From Gerris lacustris (Eukaryota; Arthropoda; Insecta; Hemiptera; Gerridae), in assembly GCA_951217055.1 (NCBI GenBank), contig OX578277.1:100505511-100569510 (forward strand): DNA of 64,000 bases, written 5' to 3'. Under the pieces are notes generated by a model. The model had not been told where the DNA came from, did no database searches, and saw only the letters and a list, made by a program, of their open reading frames with translations. A program made the position numbers and the translations under genes. Of this stretch, positions 58,668 through 64,000 are shown piece after piece. Position 1 is the stretch's first letter. The number at the start of each line of letters is the position of its first letter.

Positions 58668-61259
58668 ATGCATCAAGCTAAACTTAAATTTGCAGATGTT
58701 AAGCAGGTTCATCCCAATATTACCTGCAAATTAAATAAACTGTTGGAAAATTACAAATCCATTTTTAACAAGGGAATTGGGGAAATCACAGGTATCAAGG
58801 CACATTATAAATTAAGGGAAAATACTAAACCGATTTTTTACAAACCAAGACCGGTACCATTTGCAATAAAAAACAAAATAGAAGAGGAACTGGAGAGACT
58901 TGTTAGTGAAAAAATTATTTCGAAAGTTGATTTTTGTGAATGGGGAACACCAGTAGTACCGATTCTAAAACCTAATGGTAGTTTGAGACTGTGCGCCGAT
59001 TATAAGGTAACACTAAACAAGGTGATTAAAGATGAACCATTCCCAATCCCACGCATCGAAGAAATCTATGCTTCTACAAATGGATCCAAATTTTTCTGTA
59101 CGTTAGATATCTCCAACGCTTACCTACACATGAGATTAGACGAGGAGAGTGCTAAAATGCAAACTATCAGCACTCATAAAGGCTTGTACAGAGTTCATCG
59201 TCTCATGTTCGGGGTAAAAACGGCTCCGCAAATATGGAACAAATTTATGACTACAATGTTACAGGGTATAGAAGGAGTCGAATTCTTCTTTGACGACATC
59301 TTAGTTCATGGAAAATCAGAAGAGGATGTTCTCCGAATATTAGAAGAAGTTTTTAGGCAACTACAAAAATTTGACATACGTTTGAATAAAGATAAGTGTA
59401 ATTTTTTTCAAAAAAGTACAATATATTTAGGGCATGTTATAGATGAAAATGGCATTCATACGTCAAAAGAAAAGATCAAAAGCCTTCTAAATGCAAGTAG
59501 ACCTGAAAATGTCAAAGAATTAAGAACTTTTCTAGGTATGGCTAATTATTATAATCGGTTTATTCCACACCTAGCGACAACACTTAATCCGCTCAACAAG
59601 CTATTAGAAAAGAACATTAAGTTTGTGTGGACTCCAGAATGTGAAGAAAGTTTTCTCAAAGTTAAGAAAAATATAAGCAGTGACAGAGTCCTCACACATT
59701 ATGATCCGTGTAAAGAACTCTTAATAGCAACGGATGCAAGCCCAGTAGGTCTTGGAGCAGTACTCTCTCATCGGTTTCCAACAGGCGAAGAAAAACCAAT
59801 TGCCTTTGCATCGAGATCCCTGACAAAAAGTGAGCAGAACTATAGCCAAATTGACAAAGAGGCACTTGCGATTTACTGGGGTATCAAAAAATTTTTTCCC
59901 TACTGCTATGGTCGGAAATTTAAATTGATCACAGATCATAAACCGTTAGTCTCTATATTAAATCCGACTTCCGCTTTACCTACCTTATCTGCTACTAGAC
60001 TACTACACTATAGCCTTTTCTTATCAGGTTTTGACTACGAAATTCTCTACAGAAATACTAAATTACATGCAAACGCAGACTACTTATCCAGATTTCCAAC
60101 TGAAAACCCACCGGCAGTATGGAGTAAAGATGAATCAGAATATTTTCAAATAAGTCAAATAAATGCATTACCTATAGATGACACTACTATTGCAAAAGAA
60201 ACTATATTGGACGAAGAAACTAAATTAATCCTTGACGCTTTGAAAAAAGGTACTTCCTTAAAATCATTTGGCTATGAAGATCATGAAATGACTCTGCAGA
60301 ATGGATGTGTATTAAAGGGATCCAGAGTATTCATTCCAAAAAAATTGAGGAAGTTTGTTCTAGCAGAGTTACATTATGGGCACATTGGAATCACTAGAAT
60401 GAAACAGCTAGCAAGATCCTATGTGTATTGGAAAAATATTGACAAGGATATAGAAGAACTTGTGAAAGACTGCATGCCATGTTGTGAAAAACAAAACAAT
60501 CCACCAAAAGCTTCACCATCTCCATGGATACAGCCGGACGCACCATGGAAACGTGTACATTTAGATTTTGCTGGACCATTACACGGTATGTACTATCTAA
60601 TAATAGTCGATGCTTTCTCAAAATGGATCGAAGCATTGCCTACAAAAAACATAACATCAGCTTGGTGCGTTAAGGAACTCGCTCGTTTATTTATGACGTT
60701 TGGGTTACCTGAAACAATAGTGACAGACAATGGACCACAATTCACTGGACACATTTTTAAAGAGTTCCTACAAGATAACGGAGTGAGGCATATGACATCT
60801 ACGCCTTTTCATCCACAGTCAAATGGCTTGGCTGAAAGGTCAGTTCAAACAGTGAAGAAACATCTGAAGGCTATGTCAAATGAACCAGGGGCGAAACAGG
60901 ATAAACTTGGAAGATTATTGATGCAGCTAAGGAACATTGAAGGTACAGAAGGGAAGTCGCCCTACAGCTTAATGTTTGGGAGGAAAATAAGAACTCGACT
61001 TGATTTAATTTATGGGATTCAGAAAAATGAAAACAATGGGGCAACCACAGGTGGGAATCAAAATTTTAAATTAAGATCGTACGGTATTGGCGATACTGTG
61101 AAGGCAAGAATTTACCAACGTTCAGGACAGAAATGGGAGACTGGGAAAATTATAAAAAAAGAAGGAAGAGTAATATACCAAGTGCAGTTTGCAAATGGCA
61201 TAATTTGTCGAAGACACATTAATCAACTGAGGGGGTCAAAATTCGGGGGGGAACCCTGA
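58668..61259 (+). CDS. pol: Pol polyprotein of the Gypsy element (RT, RNase H, integrase)
   Basis: 863 residues from the first ATG after the MITE; the original frame probably began upstream within a gag-pol fusion. Reverse transcriptase spans about 60-250, with LDIS (Asp 147) and FFDD (207-210), a variant of the usual YVDD. RNase H shows TDAS (Asp 356), Glu 398, ITDHK (Asp 423) and NADYLSR (Asp 471). Integrase has an HHCC zinc-binding region (His 569/572, Cys 602/605) and the DDE core at Asp 633, Asp 687 and Glu 723 (35 residues between the last two). No chromodomain is evident at the C-terminus. The stop TGA is the first three bases of the 3' LTR. No internal stops are seen, so the enzymes look intact. 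Confidence 0.95.
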   Translation: MHQAKLKFADVKQVHPNITCKLNKLLENYKSIFNKGIGEITGIKAHYKLRENTKPIFYKPRPVPFAIKNKIEEELERLVSEKIISKVDFCEWGTPVVPILKPNGSLRLCADYKVTLNKVIKDEPFPIPRIEEIYASTNGSKFFCTLDISNAYLHMRLDEESAKMQTISTHKGLYRVHRLMFGVKTAPQIWNKFMTTMLQGIEGVEFFFDDILVHGKSEEDVLRILEEVFRQLQKFDIRLNKDKCNFFQKSTIYLGHVIDENGIHTSKEKIKSLLNASRPENVKELRTFLGMANYYNRFIPHLATTLNPLNKLLEKNIKFVWTPECEESFLKVKKNISSDRVLTHYDPCKELLIATDASPVGLGAVLSHRFPTGEEKPIAFASRSLTKSEQNYSQIDKEALAIYWGIKKFFPYCYGRKFKLITDHKPLVSILNPTSALPTLSATRLLHYSLFLSGFDYEILYRNTKLHANADYLSRFPTENPPAVWSKDESEYFQISQINALPIDDTTIAKETILDEETKLILDALKKGTSLKSFGYEDHEMTLQNGCVLKGSRVFIPKKLRKFVLAELHYGHIGITRMKQLARSYVYWKNIDKDIEELVKDCMPCCEKQNNPPKASPSPWIQPDAPWKRVHLDFAGPLHGMYYLIIVDAFSKWIEALPTKNITSAWCVKELARLFMTFGLPETIVTDNGPQFTGHIFKEFLQDNGVRHMTSTPFHPQSNGLAERSVQTVKKHLKAMSNEPGAKQDKLGRLLMQLRNIEGTEGKSPYSLMFGRKIRTRLDLIYGIQKNENNGATTGGNQNFKLRSYGIGDTVKARIYQRSGQKWETGKIIKKEGRVIYQVQFANGIICRRHINQLRGSKFGGEP
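61245..61253 (+). other. Putative polypurine tract
   Basis: GGGGGGGAA sits just before the 3' LTR, separated from it by CCC, and is part of the final pol codons. It is the usual second-strand primer in LTR elements. The three-base gap is unusual but the target duplication fixes the LTR start. Confidence 0.5.
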
Positions 61260-61373
61260 TATATACATTGACACTTTGATGTTTTGACACATTGATTATG
61301 AAATATTTACTTTATATTTAAAATGAAATATAATTATTCAGTTCCTTGTTTCAAATAAGTTTAAGATTTATCA
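61257..61373 (+). repeat. 3' LTR of the Gypsy element
   Basis: 117 bp, identical to the 5' LTR and followed by the AATCC duplication. Its first three bases form the pol stop codon. Confidence 0.93.
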
Positions 61374-61813
61374 AATCCAACGATATACGCCGTTTTCCCG
61401 GGAAAAATCTAGTTCCTGAGAAAATAGCTTAAAACACGGACGGAGAGAGCCCGGGTTCGATTCCCCGCCCAGGAGAAGTTATTTTTATGATACATTTTGA
61501 TAAAATGTTCAATAATAATTAAATGTACATACGAATACTAATAAATGGAAAACACTGGGCTATGTAATTATGAACTCGTATATGAGAAAGTTTGTCTGAG
61601 TTGTCTCGGACCGATTTTTTTGTTTAGTATGTATAGTAGCTAAAAGGGTAACATTGCTTTAGTATATAATTTTGACATTTTCATGGATTGGCTATGCTTC
61701 ATAAACTCGAAAAGCGTTACTAAAAATCTAGACCAAAAAGCGTTACACGTGTAATAGGGAGTTAGGAAGATATAGGAGGTATCAAGTCTGCCCGCTCTAG
61801 GTATTATAGGTCT

Positions 61814-61912
61814 CCCCTACCGCGCTTGGTAGGGGCCTACACACCCCTCCGATCAGCTACCTACCCCACGTCTCACTCTCTCGCTCTTCTCGCTTCGCGG
61901 CGAGAAGAGCGA
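61814..61912. repeat. Two GC-rich hairpins
   Basis: cccctacc/ggtagggg at about 61814-61835, and cgctcttctcgc/gcgagaagagcg at about 61884-61912. They stand out in AT-rich surroundings. Their function is unknown. Confidence 0.6.
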
Positions 61913-63424
61913 TCTTAGTACGATATCGTTAAAGTAAAGTATCAGTTGTTTGTTCTAATATTTTCTTGAAATATACATTTATTGAAATTTTTCATCTTTT
62001 CACCGGTATTTCGCTCTCATTGTCATTCCCCTCTGTTTTTCAATTTGCCCACTCTGCCAAAAATAAACAATCTTAATCCTGCTTTAAATATGTTATTTTG
62101 CTAACATGTTCTAGCTTCACATGTTTAATTTATGTTTTGTTGTCAATAGTTAGTTTGAAATAAAATTAGAAAACAATGTCTTTAGTTTAGAACTAGCATA
62201 TTATGTCCTTCTTAATATAATCTTGAATTATTATCATTCTGGAAGCAGTTTCAAGGATCTTGGAATAAATTTGATCAAATACTCTCTTAATGGTTTCAGG
62301 TTGCTTTAGAATGATATTGCGTTTAAAGTAATATTTCTTTATCATCGTAGATTGTTTCCTATTAAAGCACCTATAGTTTCTTAAGAGCCAGAATCAAGAT
62401 CTGAAGAAATGTAATTCCTCAACGGTCATGAATTTTTTCAATAAGAAATAGATTCATATGTATTATTTCGAGCCCCTTAACCCTGGAATGCAAATGGGAA
62501 ATGGATGGCTGGTGTTACTAAACATTTGTCGACTCAGCTAAGATCTTAAAAAAATCATTTTTACTTTTCCTCACTACCTATAGTAGGAAAAGTACTGTGT
62601 TCAGAATTACAAGTATATTTACTATACTATACCCTGCACAACCTGTTCCCCAATCTGTATATATACCCCAGAAAAAATATATATAATTCAGTTGGCTCCG
62701 AACATACTGTTTTCACCAAACATTTATTTTTTTCGAGATTTCAACGGAATTATCTGTTTTGGGTGTTTTTAAGACCTCCTGAGTAGTTTTCAGCATGACG
62801 TCTGTATGAATGTATGTATATGTGTTATCATCGTAGCCCCTAAGGTATTTACCCTAGAGAGTTGAAACTTGGCAGAAAAATCAGTCCTAACCTGTAGTGG
62901 TGCCGCCCGGAAAATCAACTTTTTCCGCCATCTTGAACCCACTTTGCTGAGTCAGCAAAATTTTTAAAAAGTCGTAATAAATCGGAAATGGTCCTGATCG
63001 AGTTGAAATTTGGCACGAATGTACCTCTCTGTATGACAAACAAGTCCACTAAATTACATTTTGATATTGGCCGCCATTTTGAAGTTATCAATTTTTGAAT
63101 TTTTAAACTTTGACGGTTAATAATACCGAAAGTATAAATAGGTTTTTGACGTATAGCATATCGTTGGAACCGGAAAAAAATTAAGGAACAAATATAAAAA
63201 ACCCCGATGAAATTCCATTAATTAGTTTAAAAGTTATAAGCGAATATAAATATTTATTAGTGCGATAATTTTGATGACGTCAAAGTTTGTTTACATCTGT
63301 CAAAATACTGCCAAACTTCAAATAATTAAATAAAATATACGTATTAAAAATAAGGTTTTTTGAAGAATGATAATAAATCAGTTTGTTCAGAACGGTCACT
63401 CATCCAAGTACTGACCACGTCCAA
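61913..63424. other. Unclassified sequence with repeat-like blocks
   Basis: About 62820-63110 holds blocks like gttgaaatttggcacgaat and ggccgccattttgaag, resembling the style of families B and C and the 45-kb region. No gene recognised. Confidence 0.4.
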
Positions 63425-63431
63425 TGCTGCT

Positions 63432-63474
63432 TCCTCCTGCTGCTTCGCAGCAGGAGAGGCCACTTTAGTGGCCT
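63432..63474. repeat. Twin adjacent hairpins
   Basis: ctcctgctgc/gcagcaggag (63432-63455) overlaps by about two bases with gaggccact/agtggcctc (63454-63474). Both are perfect and have 2-3-nt loops. Confidence 0.75.
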
Positions 63475-63659
63475 CTGAAGTGAGGAAAAGTTCCGAGGTA
63501 CCCTGTACCCGATTTTTTTGGGTTGAAACTACACTTTTACAAACAGAAAACTATTAAGGACTCATTATTTTTTTTTTTTTCAATGAGATATATAAACATT
63601 TGATGAAAAATAAGTTAGTAGGAACATCAGAATACATATGAAATTAAGAATATTAATGC

Positions 63660-63835
63660 ATCAGGCCCCATGCCACAAGGCACAATGCTCCAAGACCCAA
63701 GTTACTGGCCACTGGCCAAAGGCCAATTACCCTGGCCCATTGCCCCTTATCCTAGGTCCATTGCCCCTTAATCTAAGCCCATTGCCCCAGGCCCAGGCCA
63801 TAGGTATATTATGGTATAGCCCCAGGCCCATTCAT
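63660..63835 (+). repeat. Degenerate minisatellite (ggcccattgcccc)
   Basis: Units close to ggcccattgccccttat repeat about every 22 bp at 63736-63795, with looser ggccac/ggccca variants around. Open frames across it on both strands are low-complexity and not supported as genes. Confidence 0.6.
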
Positions 63836-64000
63836 TACGTATTAATTTCCTAATTACGTTTAATACTAAACATTGGTCTAATCGAAGAAGTAGCTTTGAC
63901 CAGGATTTACAAGAAAAAGAGTTTATGCTCAAAATGACTTCAACGGCTACACTAGCAGGTGTGTTGCCAACCAGTGCAAGCACTACAGATGGATGGGGTA

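Larger units (their letters stand above)
56760..61373 (+). mobile_element. Ty3/Gypsy LTR retrotransposon, compact, with MITE insert
   Basis: A complete element: 117-bp identical LTRs (TG...CA), AATCC target duplications (56755-56759 and 61374-61378), and gag-protease-RT-RNase H-integrase in that order, which is the Ty3/Gypsy (Metaviridae) order. There is no envelope frame. Without the MITE it would be about 4.4 kb. LTR identity indicates a recent insertion. The coding region fills the internal part from LTR to LTR. Integrity is lost only through the 223-bp MITE at 58394, as far as can be seen. Confidence 0.93.
56390..61625. repeat. Repeat family C, copy 2, split by the Gypsy element
   Basis: Left part 56390-56759, right part 61374-61625. 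The order is the reverse of 18532-19145, including the B-box-like gggttcgattccccgcc at about 61450. The join tccatttgaatacg / aacgatatacgccg aligns across the insertion with the reversed 18740-18785 region. Confidence 0.7.

Noticed and set aside
61440..61470. tRNA gene around gggttcgattccccgcc
   Set aside because: Only the T-arm-like part is present. The D and anticodon arms do not fold and the sequence recurs in family C.
63638..63983. Overlapping frames at the right end of the window
   Set aside because: Translations of a degenerate GC-rich minisatellite. No domain on either strand.

Overview
This window reads as AT-rich, repeat-packed animal nuclear DNA, most likely from an arthropod and probably an insect. 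That placement is an inference from the transposon mix (Ty3/Gypsy, Jockey-like LINEs, hAT-type non-autonomous elements, tRNA-derived SINEs) and from the lack of any bacterial gene organisation. I find no convincing host protein-coding gene, rRNA gene or functional tRNA gene. The recognisable coding sequences all belong to retroelements. Most of the rest is nested short repeats, satellites and inverted repeats.

Layout. 1-6.05 kb: a hammerhead-ribozyme-like motif next to a TA microsatellite, then rearranged copies of two interspersed families (A and H), and a 28-bp-arm hairpin. 6.9-7.5, 10.8-11.3 and 48.4-48.8 kb: candidate MITEs with terminal inverted repeats. 13.3-14.5 kb: a tRNA-like/SINE sequence split by a 1.06-kb hAT-type element with a perfect 8-bp target duplication. 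15.2-15.9, 25.2-25.8 and 37.8-39.1 kb: three copies of inverted-repeat family B, the last interrupted by a 582-bp foldback element. 16.7-19.1 kb: families E and C. 19.5 kb: a short-unit satellite. 22.8-23.9 kb: a LINE tail (RNase H region) within which a 106-bp segment has amplified to about seven copies. 25.84-27.11 kb: a second hAT-type element with an 8-bp duplication and a long poly-C run. 28.0-28.9 kb: two adjacent satellites (about 64 and 89 bp). 30.8-32.1 kb: more family A. 41.4-44.6 kb: a duplicated A+F composite, the second copy interrupted by a 5'-truncated LINE on the minus strand with a 6-bp target duplication. 50.1-52.9 kb: two perfect or near-perfect hairpins, then a 1.9-kb palindrome with arms of about 0.9 kb. 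53.2-54.7 kb: a 5'-truncated Jockey-like LINE on the minus strand. 56.76-61.37 kb: a complete Ty3/Gypsy LTR retrotransposon.

The most striking object is that LTR retrotransposon. Its 117-bp LTRs are identical and it is flanked by AATCC on both sides. The gag start codon is the first three bases after the 5' LTR, overlapping a putative primer-binding site, and the pol stop codon is the first three bases of the 3' LTR, so almost the whole internal region is coding. The reading frame is broken only by a 223-bp MITE with an 8-bp target duplication. The host repeat (family C) has an uninterrupted relative at 18.5-19.1 kb that serves as an empty site. Other items of interest are the hammerhead motif, the long foldback elements (possible double-stranded RNA sources), and a short sequence core shared between otherwise different repeat families.

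The sequence gives a consistent relative order of insertions: family A before H, tRNA-like sequence before hAT, family B before foldback, family F before LINE, family C before Gypsy before MITE.
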